DNA of 64,000 nt from Candidatus Raymondbacteria bacterium RIFOXYA2_FULL_49_16 (GTDB taxonomy: Bacteria; Fibrobacterota; OXYB2-FULL-49-7; XYB2-FULL-49-35), in NCBI GenBank assembly GCA_001789205.1, contig MFYT01000019.1, positions 3,157-67,156 of the forward strand. The letters run 5' to 3'. Positions 44,297 through 53,742 of this stretch are shown here, one piece after another; position 1 is the first letter of the stretch; every line of letters begins with the position of its first letter. The position numbers and the translations under genes are program-made. The notes beneath the pieces are model-generated. The model did not search any database. It had not been told where the DNA came from and saw nothing but the letters and a program-made list of their open reading frames with translations.

Positions 44297-45835
44297 ATGG
44301 AACCACTCAAGTCAAAGAGCGTTGTCACAAATATCAGCTACGCTGTCCTTGAAAAAACCCTGTACTCTGTTTCAACATTAATTCTGGTACCGATAGCCGT
44401 TAAACAGCTCGGGATGGATGTGTACGGGATCTGGGTGTTGTACTGTTCTCTCGCAGCCTTTTTTCTTCTGGCTCAATTCGGGCTGAGCACTTCGTTTGAA
44501 CGGTTTATTGCCGCATATCGCGCATCAAACGACCATGAGAAACTGATGCGGGTGGTTGCAACCTCATTCTACTCCCTGTGTGTGATAGCGATAGTTATTT
44601 TTGCGGTATCGGCCTTATGTGCAGAACACGTCATTTCATGGTTTGCCGGAACGCAGGTATCGCGGTATCAGGAATTGCTGTTCATCTGGTTTATGGGGAT
44701 CAACGCAGTCATGCTTGTGAATCAGATATTTATGGCAGTGCCGCGCGGCTATCTCAGGTACGATATATCGAGCTTCATAGGCATTGCCGCACGACTTGTG
44801 GAGACTGGATTGTCCATAGCGTTTTTACTGACCGGATCAGGGCTTGCCGCGTTTATCTGGGGATTGGGTGCTTCGTGCGTTATTTCTACCTGTGCAGGGT
44901 TCTGGGTCACCAGCCGCACATTGGGAAAGTGGCCCATTGCGCCACGTATGTTCTCGGGGAGCATGTTACTTGAGCTGTACCGGTTCGGCATTTATACTCA
45001 GGCGTCATTTTTCGCCATGTGGGCGTCAGCAAATATGGATAAGCTGATCATCAGCAGGCTTTTTGGTTCATATTATGTCGGATTGTACGATATCGGCACG
45101 CGTATTCCTCTGCTGGTCAGGAATACATTCAGCCTGATATTCGCTGTTTTGGTTCCGCGCGCGTCCGAACTGTTTGCAACCGGCGCCAGGAATACTCTGC
45201 AGCGCATCTATCGGCACGGGTCGCGGTATCTGGCGATCCTCTCTTCGGCCGCGGCTGCGCTGCTCATTCCAACAGCGGGCAGTATACTCGAACTCTGGCT
45301 CCGGAAACCGGCTGACCGCCTGGAAATATTCGTGTTTCAAGCGATCATGGTCGGGGTTGCGGTCCAATTGACAGCAGGGATAGGCAGTTCGGTCATCCGC
45401 GGAGTCAATAAGCCTTATTTTGAAACGATCGCCAACACTGGCATGGCCTTAGTGAACGTTGTCTTTTCATTGTCCTTGTGCCTGCTCTATGGCATGAACG
45501 GTGTTGCGTGGGGAACCGTGTTGTCTCTTGTGGCAGGAACCATTTTCTTTGAGGTCCTCGTGAATCGTGAACTTCAGGTCGACCAAAGCTCTTTTTTTCT
45601 GACCGATATTGCGGTGCCGTTCTTGTGGAGCCTGGCGTGTACTGTCGCGGGTGTGTTTGTCTTTCCCCTCCTTTGCAGCCGATTCTTCATGGACGTGTCT
45701 CCGGTCATGGCTTTGGCAGCATCCGTCTGCGTGTATGGAGCGGCATTGTGCGGCCTGACAGCGGTTTTTTACCGGGTGATCGGATATGTCTCATTGGGCG
45801 AAATAATCGGGGTATTCCGGAAAAAAATATTATAA
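44297..45835 (+). CDS. Polysaccharide flippase (Wzx family)
   Basis: ATG 44297 gives 512 residues. A longer frame runs through the preceding gene and is not used. About 14 membrane helices. N-terminal TNISYAVLEKTLYSVSTLILVPIAVK and YGIWVLYCSLAAFFLLAQFG with LSTSFERFIAAYR are typical of the RfbX/Wzx exporter family, as is the helix GMNGVAWGTVLSLVAGTI. It flips the undecaprenyl-linked repeat unit across the inner membrane. It precedes the acyltransferase gene by 15 bases. Confidence 0.93.
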   Translation: MEPLKSKSVVTNISYAVLEKTLYSVSTLILVPIAVKQLGMDVYGIWVLYCSLAAFFLLAQFGLSTSFERFIAAYRASNDHEKLMRVVATSFYSLCVIAIVIFAVSALCAEHVISWFAGTQVSRYQELLFIWFMGINAVMLVNQIFMAVPRGYLRYDISSFIGIAARLVETGLSIAFLLTGSGLAAFIWGLGASCVISTCAGFWVTSRTLGKWPIAPRMFSGSMLLELYRFGIYTQASFFAMWASANMDKLIISRLFGSYYVGLYDIGTRIPLLVRNTFSLIFAVLVPRASELFATGARNTLQRIYRHGSRYLAILSSAAAALLIPTAGSILELWLRKPADRLEIFVFQAIMVGVAVQLTAGIGSSVIRGVNKPYFETIANTGMALVNVVFSLSLCLLYGMNGVAWGTVLSLVAGTIFFEVLVNRELQVDQSSFFLTDIAVPFLWSLACTVAGVFVFPLLCSRFFMDVSPVMALAASVCVYGAALCGLTAVFYRVIGYVSLGEIIGVFRKKIL

Positions 45836-45850
45836 TTTAGCGAGGCATTA

Positions 45851-46405
45851 ATGGAATCAGTCCTGAAAAGAATAGCAAAATCGGCCTGTTTTTATTTTGG
45901 AAATCATGTCATTGCCCATGTTCCTTTTTATTGGATCCGGCACTGTTATTACAGGAATATTCTGCGTATGCGGATAGGGCGCGGTTCTGCCGTGCATATG
46001 GGCGCCTTTTTCGTCTGGAACCATATAACCATTGGCGAAAATTCCATCATCAACCGGCAGTGTTATCTTGACGGTCGCGTTGGCGTGGAGATCGGTAATA
46101 ACGTGAGCATTTCACCTCAAGTCATGGTCCTTTCCCTCACACACGACAAAAATTCTCCATATTTTGCCACAATACCAGGCAAGGTTACCATAGAAGATTA
46201 TACATGGATCGGGTCACGCGCGATAATTTTACAGGGGGTGACATTGGGGAGGGGGTGCGTTGTAGCGGCCGGCGCAGTGGTTACCAAGGATGTGGCGCCA
46301 TTTTGTGTTATTGGCGGGATCCCGGCAAAACCTATTGGCACCAGAAACCCCAACCTGGAATATACACTTAACTACCAACCCTGGTTTGATTCGGATATTT
46401 CCTGA
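45851..46405 (+). CDS. Hexapeptide-repeat acyltransferase
   Basis: The 184-residue protein has a left-handed beta-helix with hexapeptide repeats ([LIV]GxxxxI: ITIGENSIINRQCYLDGRVG, EIGNNVSISPQVMVLS) and the catalytic-type GSRAIILQGVTLGRGCVVAA. It ends with VIGGIPAKPIG. It is closest to WcaF/maltose-O-acetyltransferase types that O-acetylate polysaccharide sugars. It is last of the plus-strand segment and convergent with the Wza gene. Confidence 0.9.
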   Translation: MESVLKRIAKSACFYFGNHVIAHVPFYWIRHCYYRNILRMRIGRGSAVHMGAFFVWNHITIGENSIINRQCYLDGRVGVEIGNNVSISPQVMVLSLTHDKNSPYFATIPGKVTIEDYTWIGSRAIILQGVTLGRGCVVAAGAVVTKDVAPFCVIGGIPAKPIGTRNPNLEYTLNYQPWFDSDIS

Positions 46406-46416
46406 GATTACGGACG

Positions 46417-47973
46417 CTAATTCCTGAGCGTGGAGTAGAAGAGAACAGCTGTGGTGAGCACACCAGTCGTAAGCGTTAGAACATCCTTGAACCGGTTCCA
46501 CGCATAGTTCGGCGGCATTTCGGGAGCGAAGATAATGTCTCCAGCGTTTATTCCCCCTGTTTTTTCACCTGCAACCCATGCGCCTTTTGATGCCCGGTAG
46601 ATCCGTATGTGGGACTTGAACGCCTCGTTAGAAAATCCGCCTGCAGTATTGATATAGTATGGATATTGTTTGCCCTCTTTAAATTTGACAAGGCCGGGAT
46701 TGGCCACACACCCGATAACACTCACATCGTTTGTCTTCCACGGTATATACACAACATCCTGATGAACAGCTGCCAGGGCATATTCGCCGCTGGTTTTGAA
46801 GAAAACATTATTGAAATCAGCATTGATTTTTTTTGCATTCATCAGGAACCAGTCTGTCAATTCTGCCTTGTAGCCTTTGTCGACTTCGAGCGAGAGGTTG
46901 GTGAATCGGTCCCTGCGTATATAGGCGATATTCACATCTCCATCCTCAAGAATACCTCCTGCCATTTCAATGCATTTGGCAATGGATGTGCCTTTTTCAA
47001 CAAGATATTGGCCGGGGTTTCGCACTCTGCCAGCCAGAGTGACTGTGATCTGTTCTTGCCAGTATGGAATACCGCCGACAACAATAGCATCCGCTGGTTG
47101 CATCTGATAGGCCTTGCATTCTTCCGGGTATGTGAGGGTCTGCGATTGCAGTTTCATACCATCGGCTGAATAGCTTGTAACGCGCATGTTTGATGAGTCA
47201 GCATCGGGTCTCAGGCCGCCGCAAAATCGGATAAAATCGAACAGAGATTCCCTGCGATAATCAGGACTGCCGTACCGGACAATGGACCCGCTTATGGTCA
47301 CCAATTGGATACGGGGAGGTACAACAACCCGGTAACCTGAGAAAAGATAGGGATTGTCCTGAACTACCCCATTATTAAGAAAATTCTCAAAATCGTATGA
47401 TTGAGAAGCGCCATCAGGAGTGTTCACAATGATATTTCTGAAGGAACTTGACTTATAATTCAGGATATCGATCGTTTTTGAGAACGCCTGTGACAGCACA
47501 TCATTGAGCCGTACTGTAGACCGGAAGGTATACGAACCAGGCTTGTCAACTTCACCGGAAACCGTGATGATCACGGATTTTACCTGGCTAAGTTCAATAA
47601 TCACATCGGTATATTTTGTTTTTGATCTGATCAGGGCAACGACATCCTTTTTTAGTGTTCTAAGGTCCTTTTGTGTTGGAACAATCCCGATCTTTGGAAG
47701 CAGGAGGTTCCCTTCAGGGTCCACGGAGACCTTGAGGTCGTTCTCCTGGACATTGCCCCACATGACAATCCGGAATTCATCGCCAGGGCCGACAATATAG
47801 GTGCTGTCGGCAATTGGTTCGTGGACCATATTCTGCTGCAGGGTCTGATTTTTCTGGAAATCGCCAAGGGAACCGGGAAAGACCATGTCTGAAGATGAGA
47901 AATCGGATGGCATCATTCCTTGACCCGCAATGCCGCCAATAGCAATAGTGACAAACAGAACAAATAATTTCAT
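46417..47973 (-). CDS. Wza-type polysaccharide export outer-membrane protein
   Basis: 518 residues. Signal peptide 1-18. A Poly_export domain begins YIVGPGDEFRIVMWGNVQEN and has LKVSVDPEGNLLLPKIGIV. At least two SLBB-type modules follow (VITVSGEVDKPGSYTF; TVTLAGRVRNPGQYLVEKG; VSVIGCVANPGLVKFKEG). It ends in a hydrophobic helix (TLTTGVLTTAVLFY). It forms the periplasmic/outer-membrane channel for the glycan and works with the Wzz at 40.2 kb. The C-terminal helix suggests the outer-membrane alpha-barrel known for Wza. Confidence 0.92.
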   Translation of the reverse strand: MKLFVLFVTIAIGGIAGQGMMPSDFSSSDMVFPGSLGDFQKNQTLQQNMVHEPIADSTYIVGPGDEFRIVMWGNVQENDLKVSVDPEGNLLLPKIGIVPTQKDLRTLKKDVVALIRSKTKYTDVIIELSQVKSVIITVSGEVDKPGSYTFRSTVRLNDVLSQAFSKTIDILNYKSSSFRNIIVNTPDGASQSYDFENFLNNGVVQDNPYLFSGYRVVVPPRIQLVTISGSIVRYGSPDYRRESLFDFIRFCGGLRPDADSSNMRVTSYSADGMKLQSQTLTYPEECKAYQMQPADAIVVGGIPYWQEQITVTLAGRVRNPGQYLVEKGTSIAKCIEMAGGILEDGDVNIAYIRRDRFTNLSLEVDKGYKAELTDWFLMNAKKINADFNNVFFKTSGEYALAAVHQDVVYIPWKTNDVSVIGCVANPGLVKFKEGKQYPYYINTAGGFSNEAFKSHIRIYRASKGAWVAGEKTGGINAGDIIFAPEMPPNYAWNRFKDVLTLTTGVLTTAVLFYSTLRN

Positions 47974-48015
47974 GGTGTAAAATTTAATAAAACAGCATAA
48001 CTTTATTCAATCATT

Positions 48016-49113
48016 TCAATTGCGCTTGAAAAGGGCGGCCAATTCCACATGAGGGGTCTGGGGGAACATGTCAAACCCCTGCAGGTCCTGAAGCGCGTAT
48101 GCATCACTGAAAAACCGCATGTCATCGGCAAATGATTTTGGATTGCACGATACATACACGATGGACTGCGGCGCGAGTTTCAGGATTTTTTTTATGATCT
48201 TGTTTCCCATGCCCGAGCGCGGCGGATCGCAGACAAATGTGTCAAACGACTCTGTCGTTGTCGCGAGCCACTCTTTGACCGGTGAACAGACAAACGAGCA
48301 GTTGGCAACATTGTTCTCCCGTGCATTTTCGTGCGCAAACCTGATTGACTCTGCCTCTGATTCCACGCCTGTGACATGGATACAATGGCTGGCAAGCACA
48401 AGACTGAGCGTGCCCACCCCACAGAAGAGGTCTGCCACGTTTCCGGAAACAAAGGGCGTAATATGTTCCAGTATTTTTCCAGCAACATGGGCGTTGTTCT
48501 GGAAAAAGGTGTTGGGCCCGGCCCGGTATAAAAGGCCCCCTATTTTTTCCGTAAAATACCCTTTTCCCATGGATTGTACTATGCGTCCAAAACTTGTTTC
48601 AGACAAGGTGTCGTTTACCAGCCAATTGACGGAAGTGGCAATACTGCAGGTCTTTTCCATGATCGGTACAATGTGCGGCTCTTCATTTGCCGTGACAAAA
48701 CTGATCATAAGATCGTCTGTGAATTGGGTGACCCTGCAGACAATATAGCGCAAATAGCCCATGTGTTTGAGATAATCATGGTCTTTTATATCGCCTTGCC
48801 TGAGCCATTCCCGGATTGCGCGCAATGCCTCAGAGACCTTTGGGTGCACCAGATGGCAGTGTTCTATATCCACAACTTTATAGAACTTGCCGCGCTCTCG
48901 AAGCCCGATTTTCCCAAAGGCGCAGACAAAATCCATGCGGTTCCGGTACTCAAAGGCAATAGGCGAGTCTGCCACAGGCACGCTAAAGCCGAAGAGACGC
49001 TTTAGAACCTCCTCTTTTTGGCCAATCTGGCCTTGGGGATAGGGCAGGTCCTGGTATGCGCATCCGCCGCACAGGGGAAAATGGGAGCAGCGGGCTGGGA
49101 TTGTGGTGTCCAT
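48016..49113 (-). CDS. TrmA/RlmD-family RNA (uracil-5-)-methyltransferase
   Basis: The 365-residue protein has an N-terminal iron-sulfur type cysteine cluster (CSHFPLCGGCAYQ), SAM motif NVADLFCGVGTLSLVLAS, the acceptor loop FVCDPPRSGMGNKI and the catalytic Cys in IVYVSCNPKSFADDMRFF. It ends with FPQTPHVELAALFKR, as in the RlmC/RlmD/TrmA family that methylates uridine in rRNA or tRNA. It is shorter than RlmD because it lacks an N-terminal TRAM domain. It is divergent from the GT2 gene at 49.2 kb. Confidence 0.92.
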   Translation of the reverse strand: MDTTIPARCSHFPLCGGCAYQDLPYPQGQIGQKEEVLKRLFGFSVPVADSPIAFEYRNRMDFVCAFGKIGLRERGKFYKVVDIEHCHLVHPKVSEALRAIREWLRQGDIKDHDYLKHMGYLRYIVCRVTQFTDDLMISFVTANEEPHIVPIMEKTCSIATSVNWLVNDTLSETSFGRIVQSMGKGYFTEKIGGLLYRAGPNTFFQNNAHVAGKILEHITPFVSGNVADLFCGVGTLSLVLASHCIHVTGVESEAESIRFAHENARENNVANCSFVCSPVKEWLATTTESFDTFVCDPPRSGMGNKIIKKILKLAPQSIVYVSCNPKSFADDMRFFSDAYALQDLQGFDMFPQTPHVELAALFKRN

Positions 49114-49167
49114 CTTGGCAAAAAAAGATAATTTATTGAACCTTTCCAGGACAGATTAATATATTTA

Positions 49168-50106
49168 TTGCACATGAAAAGCGTTTCCATTGTTATCCCC
49201 TTCCTTAACGAGTCTGAAAGTCTGCGCGAACTGTACCAGCGGATTACCGTTGTGGTCCGCGATAACAGCATCAACGAGTACGAGATCATTTTTGTTAATG
49301 ACGGCAGTACTGATAATTCCCTCGATATTGTCCGCGCTCTTGCAAAGGACGACGCACAGGTAAAATGCATTGGCTTCAGGAAAAATTACGGCAAGGCGGC
49401 GGCGCTCTCCGAAGGATTCAAGGCTGCGCGGTACGGCTATGTTGTTACCATGGATGCGGACCTGCAGGACGATCCCGCTGAAATTCCCGGGCTTATCGCG
49501 GAGATCGATACAGGGTTTGACCTTGTCTCGGGCTGGAAACGAACACGGCACGATCCCGTGCTTACCAAAAACCTGCCGTCAAAGCTTTTCAACTGGGCCA
49601 CATCGGTCACCAGCGGCGTCCGGCTGCACGATTTCAACTGCGGGCTCAAAATCTATCGCAAGGAAGTGGTAAAGTCCCTCGAGTTTTACGGGGAAATGCA
49701 CCGGTATCTTCCGGTCTTGGCGCATTGGAACGGGTTCCGCATTGGCGAGAAGGAAGTGCAGCACCATCCACGCAAATACGGGGTGACAAAATACGGACTA
49801 AACCGGTTTGTCAATGGATTTCTCGACTTACTCACCATCACCTTCCTGCGGCGGTACACGAAAAACCCCATGCACCTCTTTGGCCTGTTCGGCATTCTTT
49901 TTTCTCTCGTGGGGTTCTCCATTATCGGCTACTTTGGCGTCCAATGGATCGTTGAACGGGAACTCCATATCCGGCCCCTTTTACTTTTAGGCGTTGGCGC
50001 CATACTCATGGGCATACAACTTTTTTCCATTGGCCTTGTCGGCGAAATGATCACCCACACTGGCAAGCGCGAAGAGTATCAGGTTGCGGAAAAGATAAAT
50101 CTCTAA
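49168..50106 (+). CDS. GT2 membrane glycosyltransferase (GtrB/ArnC-like)
   Basis: The 312-residue protein has a GT2 catalytic part (SVSIVIPFLNESESLREL, IIFVNDGSTDNSLDIV, FRKNYGKAAALSEGF, VVTMDADLQDDP). Two C-terminal membrane helices lie at about 235-258 and 270-295. This is the build of enzymes transferring a sugar to undecaprenyl phosphate (GtrB/ArnC). ATG 49168 is preceded by an AT-rich gap. It is followed 5 bases later by the GT9 gene. Confidence 0.92.
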   Translation: MHMKSVSIVIPFLNESESLRELYQRITVVVRDNSINEYEIIFVNDGSTDNSLDIVRALAKDDAQVKCIGFRKNYGKAAALSEGFKAARYGYVVTMDADLQDDPAEIPGLIAEIDTGFDLVSGWKRTRHDPVLTKNLPSKLFNWATSVTSGVRLHDFNCGLKIYRKEVVKSLEFYGEMHRYLPVLAHWNGFRIGEKEVQHHPRKYGVTKYGLNRFVNGFLDLLTITFLRRYTKNPMHLFGLFGILFSLVGFSIIGYFGVQWIVERELHIRPLLLLGVGAILMGIQLFSIGLVGEMITHTGKREEYQVAEKINL

Positions 50107-50111
50107 AACGC

Positions 50112-51176
50112 ATGCCTGCCTCCACCCGGATCCTCGCCATTTGCCCTGTGGGAATTGGTAATTTCCTGTTACTTACCCCTGCATTGCAGCACCTCAAGGC
50201 GTGTCTGCCCCAGTCGCGCATCACCCTTTTATCTCTCAAGGCCGGAATCTCACAGATTGCCGGACGATACGCGTTTGTCGATGATATTGTCACGCTTACT
50301 GTTGCCAAAAGCAGGTCACCGGTCTATGTCCTGGGTTTCCTGAAGAAGCTTTTCAGGGCATATGATATCTCCCTGGCATTTTTCCCGGCGAACAGGGCTG
50401 AATACAATCTGGTGCCCTGGCTGGCACGCATTAAAAAACGCATTGGGTTTCGCTATGCGATAAAGGCAACTAAATCATTGGCCTTTTTAAATACAGATCT
50501 TGTGGTTCCGGATGAGAAGAAGCACGATGTACTTCAGAATTTCAGGCTCTTTTCCTGTCTGGGGTTGTCTGAGCCGGAAACCGTATCGCTTGTTCCTGTT
50601 CCCCTGACGCCCACTGAGGAGACATTTGGCATTACTTATGTTCGTTCGTGCGTTCCCAGCGGCAGTACACTCATTGGCATGCATCCGGGATCGAGCAGCG
50701 AACACGATATGGAGAAGAAACGGTGGCCGGTGGAGAGATTCGCCGCGCTCGCGGGTTTGATTTCAAAAGACCGGAACTCATTATATCTCATATTTGGCGG
50801 GCCCGAAGAGGAGGGGCTAAAACAAAGGCTGGCTGCGTTGATTGGAAAGAACGCACACGTTGTCACGAGCCAATCGCTTTTTGAAACAGCGGCTGTGATT
50901 AAACAGTGCACGGCCTTTATCAGCAACGATTCGGGCCTCATGCACATTGCAGCCTCATATGGGGTAAAGACCGCGGGTATTTTCGGACCAACCGATGATA
51001 CCCGTACCGCGCCATTTGGGCCGAATCATCTGGTCATCAGGGGAAGGTATGATTGTTCCCCATGCTGGACCATTGCGAATGCGGGCAAACGGGAGCAGTG
51101 CAGGTTCGGCGATTTCCGGTGTCTTCAGCGCCTGTCAGCGGAAGAAGTGTTCATGAAGATCGGGCAGTGGCTTTAG
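50112..51176 (+). CDS. GT9 heptosyltransferase family protein
   Basis: The 354-residue GT-B enzyme has an N-terminal ILAICPVGIGNFLLLTPAL and ITLLSLKAGI. The C-terminal donor site has LIGMHPGSSSEHDMEKKRWP, SLYLIFGGPEEEGL, AFISNDSGLMHIAASYGVKT and IFGPTDDTRTAPFG. It belongs to the ADP-heptose:LPS heptosyltransferase family (WaaC/WaaF-like), pointing to lipopolysaccharide core synthesis. It is convergent with nadK, and their 3' ends overlap by 26 bases. Confidence 0.9.
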   Translation: MPASTRILAICPVGIGNFLLLTPALQHLKACLPQSRITLLSLKAGISQIAGRYAFVDDIVTLTVAKSRSPVYVLGFLKKLFRAYDISLAFFPANRAEYNLVPWLARIKKRIGFRYAIKATKSLAFLNTDLVVPDEKKHDVLQNFRLFSCLGLSEPETVSLVPVPLTPTEETFGITYVRSCVPSGSTLIGMHPGSSSEHDMEKKRWPVERFAALAGLISKDRNSLYLIFGGPEEEGLKQRLAALIGKNAHVVTSQSLFETAAVIKQCTAFISNDSGLMHIAASYGVKTAGIFGPTDDTRTAPFGPNHLVIRGRYDCSPCWTIANAGKREQCRFGDFRCLQRLSAEEVFMKIGQWL

Positions 51177-52044
51177 GATTGGGCGCTTTTCCCCACAGGA
51201 GTTTTTCACGCAAGACTTGGAAATACGTCACATTCTTTGGCGCGAGCAGCGTGGTATCGTGACGTGAACGGGTAATCCGCACCTCATCGCCGCAGCGCAG
51301 CGGCAGTCTCTTTTTTCCATCGATATTCAGATGCATGGCTGTTTTCTCGTCGTGCATCTTCACGGTCACCGGTTTCACGATCGAACAGACAATAGGTTTT
51401 TGCGTAAGGGAATGGGAGCAGATGGGCGTGATTATGACACTGTTGAGGCTTGGATAGACAATGGGGCCGCCCGAGGCCATGGAGTAGGCCGTGCTGCCCG
51501 TGGGTGTTGCTACGATAAGGCCGTCACTGTTGTAGAATGACACCAGCTCTCTGCCGTAAAATACGGAAAGATTCAGGAGCTTGCCCAAGCCTTTGATCAC
51601 CACGTCGTTGAGACAGATATCGCGGGCAGCCACGCGGCCTGAACGGACCAGTGACACGTCGAACATTATCCGCTTCTCGCTCCGGTAACGCCCTTTCAGA
51701 ATGTCCGAGAGCTGCTCCACGGCGCTGGCAGCGGCGATATCGGTCAAAAACCCGAGCCGTCCCATATTGATGCCGATGAGCGGTATCCGCGAGGTTGCCA
51801 CAAGCCGGGCTGCGGAGAGAAAGGTGCCGTCTCCTCCCACGGAAACAAGCACGTCTATTTTTTTCAGGAATTCTTTTACTTCGGCGGTTTTTACCCGGGG
51901 GCCTGCAGGCAGGCTGAATATGCCCCGGTTGAAATAAAACGTATGGCTGTTGAAGGCGCTGTATGAGACAATCTCAGCAATAAGCTTTCGTACCTCTTTT
52001 GACCGTTCAAAGGCAATGATGCCGATGTTCGAGAGCTTCTTCAT
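51151..52044 (-). CDS. nadK: NAD kinase
   Basis: The 297-residue protein has the NAD/polyphosphate kinase motifs: VSVGGDGTFLSAARL (GGDGT at 70-74), IGINMGRLGFLTD, VSFYNSDGLIVATPTGSTAY and a C-terminal ICSHSLTQKPIV. It phosphorylates NAD to NADP. Its start overlaps the stop of the EPSP-synthase-like gene (ATGA), making it part of a leftward operon with that gene and chorismate mutase. Confidence 0.95.
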   Translation of the reverse strand: MKKLSNIGIIAFERSKEVRKLIAEIVSYSAFNSHTFYFNRGIFSLPAGPRVKTAEVKEFLKKIDVLVSVGGDGTFLSAARLVATSRIPLIGINMGRLGFLTDIAAASAVEQLSDILKGRYRSEKRIMFDVSLVRSGRVAARDICLNDVVIKGLGKLLNLSVFYGRELVSFYNSDGLIVATPTGSTAYSMASGGPIVYPSLNSVIITPICSHSLTQKPIVCSIVKPVTVKMHDEKTAMHLNIDGKKRLPLRCGDEVRITRSRHDTTLLAPKNVTYFQVLREKLLWGKAPNPKATARSS

Positions 52045-53435
52045 TCCACGTTCCTGACAAGGTTTTCAAACTGAAAGTAAAAATCGGGCCAGTATTGGTC
52101 AACGGCCTCGGCATTGACAAGCGTGCTCTCGCCCTGGTTTTTGATCGCCGCGACGGAAAAGGCCATGGCAATGGCAGGGTGGCCGCAGGCGTCGAATTCC
52201 GCGCCGTCGTATTCGCGCGCGCCTTCGATGACTATGCCATCTTCGATTTCACCGGTTTTGACGCCCATGGTCCTGAGGTTTTTCAGGGTCCCAGTAAAGA
52301 GATCCATGGGCCCCTGCCGCAGGAAATCAGCGTCGCGGATAATGGTTTGTCCCGTGGCATAGGCCGCGGCCACGCATACGAAGGGGAAGAGTTCGCCTAT
52401 GCCTGCCATGAGTTCTCCGGAAAAGCGGCGGCCCGCCAAGGGCGCTGAACTTACCTGGCAATCAAAGCGATCGCTGTCTTTGTGCTTTTCAGTTTGCAGC
52501 CGGCCGCCCATGCGCCGCAGAACGTGGATGAAAGGCGCGCAACCGCTGCTAATACCTTTTACCGTGACCGTGCTATGACCGCACAGCGTAGCGGCAAGGA
52601 GAAATGGGGCAGCGCACACTGCTCCGCCCGTAAGGGTAAAATGGGCGGCAGTGAGTACAGGCTGTTCGCGCACGGTGATGATGCGCATGGACTTTTCGTC
52701 TGATTCCGCGGCCTTTTGTTTCTGAATGCGCCTGATGCGGCGTTCAAGTTCGTTGCCGTGGTCCTGCTCGTGCTCCTGTTCGGACTCTTCGTATGAGGCG
52801 CCCTGTTTTTGCACGGTGATTATTGCGCCGAATTTCTGCGCGATCGCTTCAGTCTCTCCGGGAAGGGGTGTGGTTTCAATAATCCGGTTTTGGCCGGACG
52901 CGGCGGCCATGGCGGCAAAGAGGCAGATGGTTTTCATTGTTTCATCGGGATGGTCGATCGCGCATTCCAGCGATTCGGGAGAGGAAGGGATGATTTCCAG
53001 TTGAAATGCGTTGTCCTGTTCCTTGAACTCAAAGGAAAATCCCGATGCCGACAGTTTTTTCAGGGCGTTGCGGAAGCGGCCGGTAATGGATGACGCGTTT
53101 CCCGAGATGCGCACGCCTTTCCGAAAAAAGAGGGGTGCAATCAGCTCGAGCGTTTCAGCGGAGGGGATGTTCTCGATCGCGGCCGGCAAAGAAGGGTCGC
53201 TGAAGCCGCCGGACCCCTGGACAATACAGGAACCGCCCTGGCGCGTGATGGCGCCGAACGAACGTTGGACAAAGGAAAAAAGCTCCTCAGCGGCCCCGCA
53301 TTTGGGCGTGTTTTCAATGGTTGTTTCTCCCTTGGCAAAGAGGGAGAGCAGAGTGGCCTTCAAGAGCGCGGAGACCGACGCGGGCGGCTGGATCTCTCCG
53401 GATATGCCTTTTGCCTGATGGAAGGTGCGGTTCAC
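52041..53435 (-). CDS. EPSP-synthase-like protein, apparently without active site
   Basis: The 464-residue protein has the two-domain enolpyruvyl-transferase fold pattern (helix/strand repeats about 1-245 and 255-460; VAAAYATGQTIIRDADFLR; AIAMAFSVAAI). The catalytic landmarks of 3-phosphoshikimate carboxyvinyltransferase are not kept. GSKS near the start is QPPASVSALL. SSQ is absent at about 160-175. The IDE/D catalytic Asp site reads IGELFP (347). The KESDR motif reads RQGPMDLF (373-380), and DHR is GHP (418-420). A charged insert lies at about 210-250. It is probably a pseudoenzyme. GTGA overlap follows chorismate mutase. Confidence 0.65.
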   Translation of the reverse strand: MNRTFHQAKGISGEIQPPASVSALLKATLLSLFAKGETTIENTPKCGAAEELFSFVQRSFGAITRQGGSCIVQGSGGFSDPSLPAAIENIPSAETLELIAPLFFRKGVRISGNASSITGRFRNALKKLSASGFSFEFKEQDNAFQLEIIPSSPESLECAIDHPDETMKTICLFAAMAAASGQNRIIETTPLPGETEAIAQKFGAIITVQKQGASYEESEQEHEQDHGNELERRIRRIQKQKAAESDEKSMRIITVREQPVLTAAHFTLTGGAVCAAPFLLAATLCGHSTVTVKGISSGCAPFIHVLRRMGGRLQTEKHKDSDRFDCQVSSAPLAGRRFSGELMAGIGELFPFVCVAAAYATGQTIIRDADFLRQGPMDLFTGTLKNLRTMGVKTGEIEDGIVIEGAREYDGAEFDACGHPAIAMAFSVAAIKNQGESTLVNAEAVDQYWPDFYFQFENLVRNVE

Positions 53436-53713
53436 GCTACGGTCCTTTTCTCGAGCCGTTTGGTCTCGGCGATGATGACTGAAAAAACGCGGTTCACCGC
53501 GGCGCTGTCGAGCGGTCCCTTGTTGAGCGCGCGCATTGCCGTGAGTATGGCTTTCTCCCGTTTTTCATCTGATACGGCAAGACCGGTCTTCTTTTTTATT
53601 GCGCCGATGCGGCGGGCAATGCGTACGCGCGCGTTCAGCTGGGCAAGCAGGACCCGGTTAATGGCGTTGATTTTTCCACGCCATTTTTCGATTGAGTGTT
53701 GTGCGGTGCTCAT
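53432..53713 (-). CDS. AroQ-type chorismate mutase
   Basis: ATG 53713 gives 93 residues. A longer frame to 53899 is not used because it would overlap the signal-peptidase gene. The protein is a single all-alpha AroQ domain: WRGKINAINRVLLAQLNARVRIA, GAIKKKTGLAVSDEKREKAIL, SAAVNRVFSVIIAETKRLEK. Key basic and acidic residues (Arg in NAR, Lys in KKK, Asp-Arg-Glu in DEKREK) are present, so it should convert chorismate to prephenate. It stands between the two suspected pseudoenzymes, linking the operon to aromatic amino acid synthesis. Confidence 0.85.
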   Translation of the reverse strand: MSTAQHSIEKWRGKINAINRVLLAQLNARVRIARRIGAIKKKTGLAVSDEKREKAILTAMRALNKGPLDSAAVNRVFSVIIAETKRLEKRTVA

Positions 53714-53742
53714 GGTTTTTTGTCCATTAGAAAATACATAAA

